From Bacteroidales bacterium (GTDB lineage: Bacteria; Bacteroidota; Bacteroidia; Bacteroidales; UBA932), in assembly GCA_022648685.1 (NCBI GenBank), contig JALCMW010000007.1, forward strand, positions 36,986 through 100,985: DNA of 64,000 nt, written 5' to 3'. The notes beneath the pieces are model-generated. The model saw only the letters and a program-made list of their open reading frames with translations. It searched no databases and was not told where the DNA came from. Positions within the stretch are counted from its first letter, which is position 1, and every line of letters starts with the position of its first letter. Below, one piece after another: positions 7,903 to 18,272 of the stretch. Position numbers and translations under genes: made by a program.

Positions 7903-10878
7903 TTAAAATCTAAGGCCTACAGCAAACGAAAAGGTTCTCGGACGAGGATAGAAGGAGCTGTCCATGCCATTAGGCACTTCAGGATCAACGCCGTCGTAGT
8001 TAGTAATCGTAAATACGTTCTGAACCATTCCGGAAACACTTATTCTACATATTTTTTTCATATCGAAATTGTAGCTGAGAGTCAGGTTATCCATTTTCAG
8101 GAAAGACGCGTTCTGGACGTAATAGTCCGAAAGATATTGCCTGGATTGGAATCCTGTTTTCAGATAGCTGGAGTTCAGATTATTAAGCTGATATGAATTG
8201 TATGACATCGTACTCCAGGCTCCGGTGTTCATAGCCATTCCGTTGTATACGTAATTACCTATATTGGCCCTCATGCTAGTGCTCAGACTCCATCTTTTGT
8301 AGTCTATCGATGCACTGAAACCCAGAATCCAATCAGGGGCCGGAGAGTGGTAATGGTAAAGGTCATCAGATGTTATCTTGCCATCTTTATTCAGATCAGC
8401 ATACAGGCCTTCGATAGGTTTTCCTGTTTCTTTGTCATATATCTGCTTGTGGACATAGAAGCTGTAAGGAGCATATCCTTCCGTCAACACTTGGAAATAA
8501 TATGCGTCTATGGTAGGGCCTACAGAAGTATTGACAGTCTTGCTGCCTTTTACAAGCGAAAGATTGGTTATCTTGTTTACTTCTTTCGTAGCATTGAAAT
8601 TCAAGGATATCGTCAAATCCCTGTTCTTTACAGGGACGGCATTTATCGAAAATTCCAGGCCATGGCTTTTTACATTTCCGACATTCGTAAGTATCTGCTT
8701 GTCGAAATTGGTACCGGCGGCCGTCGGTACTGTAGCCAGCAGGTTTTTCGTTTTCCTGTTGTAATAGTCAACGGATCCTCCCAGTCTGTCATCTAAGAAG
8801 CCGAAATCGACACCTGCATTATATGAATCGGTGGTTTCCCATTTAAGGTCGGAAACATAGGCTTCCGGTCTTAATGTATATATCGGAGTACCGCCAAATA
8901 CATATTGGGCGCCGTCCTGACTTATCGTATATACAGGCATATAACTGTAATTGCCGATTCCTGCCTGCTGTCCGGTAACTCCGTAGCTCAGACGAAATTT
9001 GAGATTGCTCAATATATTGTTGTCTTTCAGAAACTTCTCCTGTGTAGCATTCCATGCAAAGGCTACGGAAGGAAAAGTTCCCCAGCGGTTGTTTTTGGAG
9101 AAACGGGAAGTGCCGTCCCGACGGGCTGTCAAAGTAAGCATATATCTTGAATCGTATACATAATTGACACGTGCATAATATGAAATCAGAACGTGACGTT
9201 CGTCTGTCGGGGCAGAAGACGATTGCACATCCCCTGCCACGTTTTTTTCGAAATAAGCGGCATTGGTGTCTTTCCAATACTGGTAATCGTAACCAGCAGT
9301 AACATCTATCGAACTTTTTATAGGTTCTATATTCTTGACATAATTGAAATAAGTTGTAAGTAAGCGGTTATGATTGACCTGAGGGCCATAGTCATAATCA
9401 CGTCCTCCGGTAGAATAATATTCGTAAGCCGTATCGGGGACATGGACATGGCCTTTACCCCTGGAGTAATCATATCCCAGTGTAGTATGGAACTTGAGTC
9501 CGGACACGAACGGAAAATAATAGTCCATGTCTGCATTACCTATTACACGGTAGACGGTACTGGCGGATTTGTATTGTTTCAATTCTCCGACCGGATTGGC
9601 AACAGCTTTGGTTATAGGCGCCCCTGTAGCATCGACGGCTTCAGTATAGCCGTTGAAATCCAATGAAGATGAATATACTGGAATAGTGGGATTCATTGTG
9701 GATCCGCCCCAGATCGCACCTGTTTCTGCAAAACGGTTCTTGTTCATTGAACCTTTGACATTGAATGTGAAACGAAGAGTGTTCTTGAAGAACGACGGGG
9801 AAAGTGAAATCCCGCCGGTGTAACGTTTCGCACGGTCTGTTTTCAGGACTCCATTCTGTTTGTAAGCTCCCATGGAAAACCGGAACGGAAAATCGGGACG
9901 AAAACGACCGGAAACGCTGAGGTTGTTGTCCGTACCGAAAGCTTTATGGAATATTTCTTTGTTCCAGTCGGTTGATGCAGTGCCGAGCAAGGCTTTCTGG
10001 GCGTCCGAACCTTCGGAATTGACCACATCAACGAATTCCTGACGGGAAAGAATATCAGCATATTTGTAAGGTGTCGCTATTGAGTTGGTCGTATTGAAAT
10101 CAACCGAGAATTTGCCGGCTCCGGTTCCTTTCTTGGTGGTGATCAATATGACGCCGTTAGATGCTCTGGAACCGTAGATGGCTGTGGAAGAAGCGTCACG
10201 CAAAACGGTGATATTCTCTATATCGTTAGGATTGAACATGCTCAGGAAATTGGAACTGCCGCTGACGTTGCCGCTTATTTCCAGCGGCACGCCGTCCACG
10301 ACTATAAGAGGATCGTTTGAAGCGTTGAGGGAAGCGCCGCCACGTATACGGATCGTCGATCCAGATGTAGGGGAACCGCCGGATGTCATGATCTGGACAC
10401 CGGCTACTTTTCCGTTTATAAGCTGCTCAGGAGAACTGATCGCAAGAGATTTGTTGAACTGCTTATCTCCTAGGCTTGCGACGGAGCCGGTAAGATCTTC
10501 CTTGCGTCTTGTTCCGTAGCCGATGACTACAGTTTCGTTAAGCATCTGGACATCTGTTTTCAGGATTATGTCCAGTTTGCCCGAAGCAGGGATCACGGCG
10601 ACATGAGAAATATAGCCGAGACAGAAGAACCTTAATGTTTTTATTGAAGCAGGAACATTTATGGTATAATGTCCGTTTTCATCGGTGGATACACCTGTAT
10701 TGTTTCCCGGGATAATTACATTCACTCCCGGGACAGGGACCCGGGCCTCATCCATAACGGTTCCGGAAACAGTTACGGTCTCGTTCTGGGCTGAAACTTT
10801 AAAAGAGAAGATAATTGACAGAATCAGTACGACAGGCAGCAAAGTCGTGCACGGATTCTTAAATAAATTATGATTCAT
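7903..10878 (-). CDS. SusC/RagA family TonB-linked outer membrane protein
   Basis: Carboxypeptidase-like domain, NETVVIGYGTRRKEDLTGSV box, plug DPLIVVDGVPL, IENITVLRDASSTAIYGSRASNGVILITTKKG, C-terminal beta barrel. Confidence 0.97.
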   Translation of the reverse strand: MNHNLFKNPCTTLLPVVLILSIIFSFKVSAQNETVTVSGTVMDEARVPVPGVNVIIPGNNTGVSTDENGHYTINVPASIKTLRFFCLGYISHVAVIPASGKLDIILKTDVQMLNETVVIGYGTRRKEDLTGSVASLGDKQFNKSLAISSPEQLINGKVAGVQIMTSGGSPTSGSTIRIRGGASLNASNDPLIVVDGVPLEISGNVSGSSNFLSMFNPNDIENITVLRDASSTAIYGSRASNGVILITTKKGTGAGKFSVDFNTTNSIATPYKYADILSRQEFVDVVNSEGSDAQKALLGTASTDWNKEIFHKAFGTDNNLSVSGRFRPDFPFRFSMGAYKQNGVLKTDRAKRYTGGISLSPSFFKNTLRFTFNVKGSMNKNRFAETGAIWGGSTMNPTIPVYSSSLDFNGYTEAVDATGAPITKAVANPVGELKQYKSASTVYRVIGNADMDYYFPFVSGLKFHTTLGYDYSRGKGHVHVPDTAYEYYSTGGRDYDYGPQVNHNRLLTTYFNYVKNIEPIKSSIDVTAGYDYQYWKDTNAAYFEKNVAGDVQSSSAPTDERHVLISYYARVNYVYDSRYMLTLTARRDGTSRFSKNNRWGTFPSVAFAWNATQEKFLKDNNILSNLKFRLSYGVTGQQAGIGNYSYMPVYTISQDGAQYVFGGTPIYTLRPEAYVSDLKWETTDSYNAGVDFGFLDDRLGGSVDYYNRKTKNLLATVPTAAGTNFDKQILTNVGNVKSHGLEFSINAVPVKNRDLTISLNFNATKEVNKITNLSLVKGSKTVNTSVGPTIDAYYFQVLTEGYAPYSFYVHKQIYDKETGKPIEGLYADLNKDGKITSDDLYHYHSPAPDWILGFSASIDYKRWSLSTSMRANIGNYVYNGMAMNTGAWSTMSYNSYQLNNLNSSYLKTGFQSRQYLSDYYVQNASFLKMDNLTLSYNFDMKKICRISVSGMVQNVFTITNYDGVDPEVPNGMDSSFYPRPRTFSFAVGLRF

Positions 10879-10990
10879 GATTCATCTTTTTAGGTTATTA
10901 ATATGTATTTACTTATAATATTCCATTATATATTCCGTATCCTATATTCTATTTTCAATATTATATATTCGTATCAGTATTTTTCATTTT

Positions 10991-13525
10991 CTATTCCAGC
11001 CAGACTCCTGACAAATCGAAGGAAAAAGGCTGTGACACCTTTCCATGCGTGGAAAGCATGACTATATCAGCCTTGGATATATCCAAAGGCGGATATGAAT
11101 CCGGAACGAATTCTTTGTGCAGGAACGACGGATATTGAGCTGGAACAAACCGGGTAGGAGAGCCTTTCAATGAGGACAGGGGCATCCTTACAGTAGAGAC
11201 ATGTCCAGGAAGTTTTATCGAAGCTGAATATGTATATCCGGCTTTCGTAATTATCGAAATGTCAAGACTATCCAGTCCAGAAGGGGTACCTATTCCTACG
11301 CAAAGATCTTTTTTGCCGGCAATTATGGAGGAAAGGCCGGCAAGTTCTTTCCCGACATATTTTCTTAAGAAGAACATATCCGGATTTCCAAGCGGAGAAC
11401 ATTCGTATCTCACTATATTCTTTCCTGAAGGTTCGGATTCTTCCGGTATTATCCTGACTTCGATACCGTATCCCCTTCCCGAAAGGACTTCCAGGACATC
11501 CCTGTCACCATAAGCATAGATAAGTTTCACCGGTGAATCCAGTGCGGTCAAAGTCACGGAATAGTGAGAGTCTCTGATAAAATCCCAATCGAAAGGAAGG
11601 CCTTCTCGGTCTCCCGGAAATGTCCTTTTTTCATTGCCATGGAATACGGATATATAATAATCGTATTCACCGGAATAGCCTGCGGATGCCGCCGGTATGA
11701 CAGTTTCATAGGAATACCCTTCGGTGCGTTTCATGACAAAACGAGGATTTCTGTCATTCCAGAAAGATACGTACGAAGGATAAACGACTACGGAATCTGG
11801 TTCTGACGGACCAGCTATTACGGCTTTTATATCTATATCCTTTCCTTTCTCTGTGTTGGACAACGAACTATTGCGAAGACGAAATTTCACGATGCTCTGC
11901 GCCGGGGCTTCGAATTCACCCAAGGAAATATTACCGTAACGAGAAGAGGCAGTACATGAAGCAGCCCTTTTGCCTGCGCCGGAAGCAACAAGCAGATATG
12001 CCCCGGGAAATATTTCCACCGTTCCTTTTTCTGATACAGTGCGATAATCATTGCCTTTGTTCAAAGGCTTGACTTCAAAAGTTCCGTCAAGATCCGGAAG
12101 GGATATGGTCATAGGCCATTTATGCCATAGAATCTCGGTAACTGTCCTTTTCAAAGAGGGGGTAGAAAAAGGATCTTCGAAACGGACGGCATCGGGCATA
12201 ACCTCCAGACGCCATACGCCCTTGCTCAGTTTGTCAAGAAAATAGGCTCCTGTACCTTCGTAATTTACTATGGGAGAACTGCCTACTCCGGCGATACTGG
12301 AAAGCGCAGTTATATTTTTCGGGAAATCGGACGTGCAGCCAGAATAATAATATTCTGTTCCCGAGTTAAGTTCGCTCATGTCCCGATAATAGCTTACCTT
12401 GAAATCACCGAACAAAGTATCCGACGGATATTTTCCGAAACTTTCTCCGCTGCGGACCCGTCTTGCGACTTCTCCGGCTATTTTCAGACTTATGGCTTTG
12501 GAAGGCGTATAAGCCAGATTGAGGAAATGTGTCTGGTATTCGGTGTTGTATCGGGCCAGTATCATCGGGTCGTACGCGAACTGCGTTATCCAGAAGAAAC
12601 CTGCTGTACGGAATGTCCTCGCTATGGCGGGATACATATATGAATACATCAGATCGGCGGCATCGAATTCATAGACTATTCTCTTCTTTTTGCCGAAACC
12701 GGGAATCGTATCGAATGGGAAATCATAGCTGTCCACGCATGGCAGGAAGTTGCCGTGCCGGGTATGTCCGGCAACAAGGCCGGTAGGATACCATTGGCAG
12801 GTTATTCCCTCCACTTTGCTTTTCAGGAACACATCGGCGATAGATGGATTCTGGCTTATATTATTGAATATAAGCTTGTCGCATCCGGCTTTGCGGAAAG
12901 TTTCGTACATTTCGTCAATGTACGAAAGGATTTGTCCGGGAGTACCGCTGAAAACCGGCTCGTTGCCTATTTCAAATCCGGTTATCATGCCGTCGTTTTT
13001 GTATGCCTTGCCGGTATAATGATTGACATGGTTTACAAGGGCGGTGACATACCGTTTCTGGATTGCGATGGATTCCGGGTTCTCATTTATCTTGCCTTTG
13101 TCATAATCATAGCCGAAACCTTCGGTACGTATGTTCCTTTCGGGATAACCGTTGCCCCAGCCTGACTGGGTTGTGAGAATTATATGTATACCTCTTTGTT
13201 CCAGCCGTGAGATAAGATAATCGAGCAAGTCCAGATGTTTGTTGGAAATGAGGTTGCCTTCATGGTCCGTTATCTCGACATCCCAGATGTGTATACGGTA
13301 GGCATTGAGACCAAGTCTTGCGAAATGGTATGTGTCTTCGTCTATCGCACGGTAAGGATCGGCTCCGATACGGCCGGCAACACGATAAGCATAGGCGAAC
13401 GGCATGGTGTAATTGACACCGAACATGACTCCGGTCGTATCCGGTGCTCCTCCGATGTTTTCCGCGCCTGCGCTCAGGCAAAGGCAAGACAATAGGATTA
13501 CGGTTATGGTTTCCGTCAATTTCAT
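10991..13525 (-). CDS. Large secreted glycoside hydrolase (clan GH-A-like), galactan-PUL associated
   Basis: Signal peptide; LGLNAYRIHIWDVEITDHEGNLISNKHLDLLDYLISRLEQRGIHIILTTQSGWG; GFEIGNEPVFSG acid/base-like NEP motif; FEFDAAD region; C-terminal beta-rich domains. Confidence 0.75.
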   Translation of the reverse strand: MKLTETITVILLSCLCLSAGAENIGGAPDTTGVMFGVNYTMPFAYAYRVAGRIGADPYRAIDEDTYHFARLGLNAYRIHIWDVEITDHEGNLISNKHLDLLDYLISRLEQRGIHIILTTQSGWGNGYPERNIRTEGFGYDYDKGKINENPESIAIQKRYVTALVNHVNHYTGKAYKNDGMITGFEIGNEPVFSGTPGQILSYIDEMYETFRKAGCDKLIFNNISQNPSIADVFLKSKVEGITCQWYPTGLVAGHTRHGNFLPCVDSYDFPFDTIPGFGKKKRIVYEFDAADLMYSYMYPAIARTFRTAGFFWITQFAYDPMILARYNTEYQTHFLNLAYTPSKAISLKIAGEVARRVRSGESFGKYPSDTLFGDFKVSYYRDMSELNSGTEYYYSGCTSDFPKNITALSSIAGVGSSPIVNYEGTGAYFLDKLSKGVWRLEVMPDAVRFEDPFSTPSLKRTVTEILWHKWPMTISLPDLDGTFEVKPLNKGNDYRTVSEKGTVEIFPGAYLLVASGAGKRAASCTASSRYGNISLGEFEAPAQSIVKFRLRNSSLSNTEKGKDIDIKAVIAGPSEPDSVVVYPSYVSFWNDRNPRFVMKRTEGYSYETVIPAASAGYSGEYDYYISVFHGNEKRTFPGDREGLPFDWDFIRDSHYSVTLTALDSPVKLIYAYGDRDVLEVLSGRGYGIEVRIIPEESEPSGKNIVRYECSPLGNPDMFFLRKYVGKELAGLSSIIAGKKDLCVGIGTPSGLDSLDISIITKAGYTYSASIKLPGHVSTVRMPLSSLKGSPTRFVPAQYPSFLHKEFVPDSYPPLDISKADIVMLSTHGKVSQPFSFDLSGVWLE

Positions 13526-13676
13526 AATGTTATCAATTCATGTGCGGGGACTTTGAAAATATAATTTTCTCATCCGGTTGTAAAATTAAACGTTTCGGAT
13601 TTCGATGACAAGAAGAAATCGGACATAAAAGAACATGAATCGGACGATATGCCAGGAATCGTAGGTACGAAACTCC

Positions 13677-16600
13677 CTAGGATTGCATGCCGGCGTCTTC
13701 GGTAAACTGTTTCGGGGATATTCCGAATTGGCTCTGGAAGCATTTCGAGAAATACGAAGAGGACGAAAATCCTACCATATACATTACTTCCGAAATAGTG
13801 AACCGTTTTTGTTTCAGCAGCATCGCTGCTTTTTTCATCCTTATCTGCCTTATATATTCCACAGGGGGAACTCCTGTGAGTAGACGGACTTTCCTGTAAA
13901 GCTGTTTCTGGCTGACATTGGCTTTGTCGCTTAAGAAAGCCACATTCAAAGTCTGGTCGGCCATATTGTCTTCGATTATCCTGGTTATGTCGGAAAGAAA
14001 TTTCTCGTCGAAAGACATCATTTCCACTTTTTCTGGCGTGGATATTTTTTCTATCCTGAGTTTGCTTTCGACCTGTTCCTTGGATTCCAGAAGCTGCCTT
14101 ACCCTTGAAAGAAGAATGGAAGCTTCGAACGGTTTGGGCATGAAGACGTCGATATTGAGTTTTATGCTCTCCAATTCAGTTCCGCTATCCGTCTTTGCCG
14201 TAAGAAGTATTATCGGAATGAGGGCAAGTCTGCCGTCTTCCTTGATGCGCCGGCACATTTCCAGGCCGTCCATCACAGGCATCATAAGGTCGGCTATTAT
14301 AAGATCGGGAGTCATTTCACGGCATAATGTCAATCCGGCCTTGCCGTTATGAGCTATTCCGCAATCATATTCACCCGAAAGCGTGTCTTTGATGAATTCG
14401 GTAATAGCGATATTGTCGTCTATCACGGCTATTTTCTTGCGGGCTCCCTTTTCTGCGGAAGAAGCCGCATTCGCGCCATCATGAGATTCAACGCTTTCCT
14501 GCCTTCCGGAAGGCAAGGTTATCGATATCATGGTGCCGCCTTTCTCTCCGGAAGAAGCGGATATGGTACCATTGTGCATTTCCACATAGCATTTAGCCAG
14601 ATAAAGGCCTATGCCGGTACCGCCTTTCTTGCCGGCAGTCCTGGAAGACTGGAAAAATCTCTGGAAGACATACGGTATTTCGTTAGCAGGTATTCCTATG
14701 CCGTTGTCCGATACTGAGATTTCTATTTTGCTTCCGTCATCCGAATATTCTATCCTGAAATTGACTGAACCTCCGGGAGGTGTGTATTTACAGGCGTTCG
14801 ATATGACATTGTTAAGGACGGATTCCATCTTGACAGGATCGACGGAAGTATATATCTTGTCCGTACCGGATTCGAAGACGAATGTCCTGTCTTCGAAATT
14901 GTCTTTGTAGACGGAGAATATGCTTTTGCAGAATTCCACCATCTCGACTTTCGAAGGAATGAAGAAATCATCGGGATTGTCGTCCAGCCTGTTGAAATCC
15001 AGAGCCTTGTGAATGAGAGTGTCAAGTTTTACAGCATTTTGCCTTATCATCTCGAGCAGGCCGTCCTGGCGCTTGTCTTTTATTTCTGAAAGAAGTTTGT
15101 CGGCAGGAGACAAAATCATGGAAAGAGGGGTTTTGAACTCATGGGAAAGATTCGCGAAGAAGTCCATCTTCAGCTTGGCTTGTTCAAGCGTCTTGTCTTT
15201 TTCTATCCTTTCTATACGGAGCCTGTTCTTGACTCTGAAGAAGTTGATGATCCAAAGGACCAGCCCCAACAGGAATGCGGCGTAACATATCTTGGCAGCC
15301 GAGGTATAATACCATGGAGGAGAAATTCTTATGGAAACGGTTTCGGGTGAAGGCCCGGGACGGCCGTTGACATCCAGAGTATTGACTTTGAATGAATAAT
15401 TCCCGTATTTCAGATTGGCGTATGAGACATGGTTGGAATTCTGCGGCAGGAGGCTCCAGTCTTTGTCCACACCGTCCATCATGCAAATGAAACGGCTTTT
15501 TTCTTCCTGCGAATATGAAATGGTGGAAAATTCGAAATAAAGATGGTTCTGGTTGTATTTCAATTTGTATTTACCGGCATACCTTACGCTTTTTTCAGGA
15601 AGCGAGTAAGGTTTGTCATTCACGGAAAAACCGGTTATCCTGATAGTTGATGTGCCGTGTCCCGAATTGATTATGCCCGGTGTGGTTTCGACTATCTTAT
15701 CGACACCGCCGAGATAAACTATTCCTGAATTTTTGTCATAATATATACATGTATATGGATCCGAACGCAAATTTAGACGCACCGGATTCATATCTTCGCC
15801 TACGGCCCATACGCCGTCGGAAGTCCCCGCCCAAATCGTATTCCCGACCTGTTCCATGGAAAGGACTCCGCTTTTGTCGAATTCGCCGAATCGAGCCACC
15901 GACCATTTCGTCCCGTCGTCAGAGCGCATTGCGATACCCCCCGCAAAACCGCACCATATATTTCCATTGTCGTCGCTTATGATATAGTCGGGAGATTCCC
16001 CCGTCGCTTTTTCAATATCCTCCCTGTCCACTTTCCCCGACAATTCGTTAATCCTGTATAATCCGCCTTTGTATATGAGAACCCAGGCATTTCCGTTTTT
16101 GCCCTGCACCATCTGGTTTATGAGATTACCGGGAAGGCCGTTGGACGAGGAGAAATTGCGTTCGGCCATGCACGGGGTTCCGCCGGAAGAAAGCAAAGCT
16201 TTTCTGTCAACCACGAACACTCCGCCGAGATATGCCCCTATCCATAATTTGCCTGACTTGTCTTCGAATATGCTGTAGGACCAATTAGCGTTCATTGTCC
16301 GTGAAGAATCCGTTATGAGATATTTGTCGAACCGGGACCTGGCGTAATCATATTTTATGATACTGCCGTCGGTGGCTACCCAAAGCCCTTTTTCGCTGTC
16401 TTCGTAAATATCCCGTATCCTGTTATGCGGAACAGGGTTCTTCTTGTCACTCATTTTGTATGAAACGGATTTGCCTCTTCGGGCATCGTACCTGACAAGG
16501 CCGTTGGTCCCTCCAAGCCAAAGATATCCGTGCGAATCCTTGAGTATCGAATAGAATCTGTTCCCTTCGCCTTTTCCTGTAAGTTCCGCTATCGGAACAG

Positions 16601-17588
16601 TCCTTTTGTCCCTGTCGTTCCGTGCAAGAGAGATATTGTATTCGGTTCCAAGCCACAGGTTATGTTCATTGTCGACGAATACGCTCCAGACTATATCGTT
16701 CGACACCGTTTCATGGTTCCTGGAATCATGCACGAAATGTTTGCCGTCCCGGCCGTTGTATATATAAAGACCGTTGTCTGTTCCTATTATAAGGTTTCCG
16801 TATATGTCCAGCGCCAGTGATTTGACAGAGTTGTCGGCTACCATTCCTACGGCGGATACGGAACCGTCGGAAAGAGTATATTTGTAAAGGTTCCCTTCCG
16901 TTCCTATCCAGATGCAGCCTCTTTCCACGTCTTCAAGAAGGGAATTGACAAATGTGTTGTTTTTTCCGGCGTCGGAAGGGATTCTTATCCTTTCAAAGCT
17001 GTCGGTTGACGGCAGATAACGGCATAAGCCGTTGTATGTCCCCACATAGATGTCGCCGCCGGAAGTAACAAGCAGAGAATATATCGTCTTGTGCGGAAGG
17101 CCCCTTGTAAGGGTATCAAGGCGTCCGGTATCGAAATCGTATCTGTACAGGCCGTTAAGGGATCCTATCCACAAACGATTGTCGCACATTGCCAAAGCTC
17201 TGACATTTTTCGGCATCGTTGATATTCCGGGGCCATCTGTGCCGGCTTTCGAAGATATTTCCATCCTGGGGGAATAGTAATCCCCGGTACAGTCATATGC
17301 GAACAAGCCATTGTCGGAGCCGAGGTAGAATGTGTTGTCTCGACGCAATATGCAGTAGATCTGGGAACAGGAAGGATCGGAAGCAGAGGAATGGGACCGG
17401 ACGGAATATCCGTCGTAACTGTACAGTCCCCGGTTTGTTCCTATCCATATCAATCCCAGGCTGTCCTGAGCGAAGCAATTGGCAACGGAAGCATCCGAAG
17501 CCAGCGGAACGGTTTCGAATCGTCCGTAATTTATTCCGCGGGCAGAGGAAAAAAGAGAGGCTATCAATAATATGAATATCCGGAACAT
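13677..17588 (-). CDS. Hybrid two-component system regulator (HTCS): sensor, Y_Y_Y, HisKA/HATPase, REC, AraC-type HTH
   Basis: N-terminal two-component-propeller repeats (DSLGLIWIGTNRGLYSYDGYS), FANLSHEFKTPLSMILSPADKLL, GGTGIGLYLAK, IAVIDDNIAITEFIK, C-terminal VSQKQLYRKVRLLTGVPPVEYIRQIRMKKA. ATG placed at 17588; track uses an upstream TTG at 17600. Confidence 0.96.
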   Translation of the reverse strand: MFRIFILLIASLFSSARGINYGRFETVPLASDASVANCFAQDSLGLIWIGTNRGLYSYDGYSVRSHSSASDPSCSQIYCILRRDNTFYLGSDNGLFAYDCTGDYYSPRMEISSKAGTDGPGISTMPKNVRALAMCDNRLWIGSLNGLYRYDFDTGRLDTLTRGLPHKTIYSLLVTSGGDIYVGTYNGLCRYLPSTDSFERIRIPSDAGKNNTFVNSLLEDVERGCIWIGTEGNLYKYTLSDGSVSAVGMVADNSVKSLALDIYGNLIIGTDNGLYIYNGRDGKHFVHDSRNHETVSNDIVWSVFVDNEHNLWLGTEYNISLARNDRDKRTVPIAELTGKGEGNRFYSILKDSHGYLWLGGTNGLVRYDARRGKSVSYKMSDKKNPVPHNRIRDIYEDSEKGLWVATDGSIIKYDYARSRFDKYLITDSSRTMNANWSYSIFEDKSGKLWIGAYLGGVFVVDRKALLSSGGTPCMAERNFSSSNGLPGNLINQMVQGKNGNAWVLIYKGGLYRINELSGKVDREDIEKATGESPDYIISDDNGNIWCGFAGGIAMRSDDGTKWSVARFGEFDKSGVLSMEQVGNTIWAGTSDGVWAVGEDMNPVRLNLRSDPYTCIYYDKNSGIVYLGGVDKIVETTPGIINSGHGTSTIRITGFSVNDKPYSLPEKSVRYAGKYKLKYNQNHLYFEFSTISYSQEEKSRFICMMDGVDKDWSLLPQNSNHVSYANLKYGNYSFKVNTLDVNGRPGPSPETVSIRISPPWYYTSAAKICYAAFLLGLVLWIINFFRVKNRLRIERIEKDKTLEQAKLKMDFFANLSHEFKTPLSMILSPADKLLSEIKDKRQDGLLEMIRQNAVKLDTLIHKALDFNRLDDNPDDFFIPSKVEMVEFCKSIFSVYKDNFEDRTFVFESGTDKIYTSVDPVKMESVLNNVISNACKYTPPGGSVNFRIEYSDDGSKIEISVSDNGIGIPANEIPYVFQRFFQSSRTAGKKGGTGIGLYLAKCYVEMHNGTISASSGEKGGTMISITLPSGRQESVESHDGANAASSAEKGARKKIAVIDDNIAITEFIKDTLSGEYDCGIAHNGKAGLTLCREMTPDLIIADLMMPVMDGLEMCRRIKEDGRLALIPIILLTAKTDSGTELESIKLNIDVFMPKPFEASILLSRVRQLLESKEQVESKLRIEKISTPEKVEMMSFDEKFLSDITRIIEDNMADQTLNVAFLSDKANVSQKQLYRKVRLLTGVPPVEYIRQIRMKKAAMLLKQKRFTISEVMYMVGFSSSSYFSKCFQSQFGISPKQFTEDAGMQS

Positions 17589-17676
17589 CAGTTGAAACAA
17601 TTGACTGGAATAAAAATACGCAAAAAAAAGTTATTAAAGTATATCTCGCAGGCCGATATCCCTTTCGAAAACTTCC

Positions 17677-17817
17677 GAGGCTGTCCGCCCCAATTCCAGT
17701 ATGGCGGTTGCAGAGTTTTGCCGCTATTTCGGGAAGATTGTCCGGCAAAGTGTTGCCATCGGAGGAAAAATCCATGATGACGAAATCGTTGCCCAAACCG
17801 TGAAATATTTTTTGTGC
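17677..17817 (-). pseudogene. dapF: 5' remnant of diaminopimelate epimerase gene
   Basis: Minus-strand frame reads (stop)RAQKIFHGLGNDFVIMDFSSDGNTLPDNLPEIAAKLCNRHTGIGADSL, matching the DapF N-terminus (HGLGNDFVxxD .. CxRHxGIGADxL). In-frame stop at 17821-17823, no standard start, no epimerase sequence after GADSL. Confidence 0.75.
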
Positions 17818-17863
17818 ACGTTAATATTTCATGCTCAAAAATCCCGATTTTTTAATCATATGA

Positions 17864-18028
17864 TTATTTGTTTTTGGGAGTCAGGATAAACATGATCATA
17901 TTAACGCAGATGCAGAGCAATCCTATGAACAGGAAGATGTTTTTGCCGCTATAGCAGAATATCGAGATAAGGATGCAGATCATGGCAACAATGGACAAGA
18001 TCAGTCCGATAATTTTAACCGCGTTCAT
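17864..18028 (-). CDS. Small 54-aa membrane protein (absent from ORF track)
   Basis: ATG at 18028 to TAA at 17864: MNAVKIIGLILSIVAMICILISIFCYSGKNIFLFIGLLCICVNMIMFILTPKNK; two predicted TM helices. Confidence 0.6.
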   Translation of the reverse strand: MNAVKIIGLILSIVAMICILISIFCYSGKNIFLFIGLLCICVNMIMFILTPKNK

Positions 18029-18159
18029 TTTAGTTGAAGTTATATTGATTCATAATATGATACAAATATGAAAAATACTTTTGAGAATTCCGAGTTCCGG
18101 TCTTGTGAAATCATAGGGAAACATAATGGAAACAATAATTAATATAATAATATAAATAA

Positions 18160-18209
18160 TCCGGCCGGATTCCACTTGGACAGAAGCCCAACATTGGAAT
18201 CCGGCCGGA
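18160..18209 (-). terminator. Strong hairpin downstream of the susD gene
   Basis: Perfect 15-bp arms tccggccggattcca / tggaatccggccgga; minus-strand 3' side is A/T-rich. Confidence 0.65.
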
Positions 18210-18272
18210 AACAACTTAATTTAAACTATTATTTATGAAAACTCACACAAACCGTGTGACATTATGCCATAC

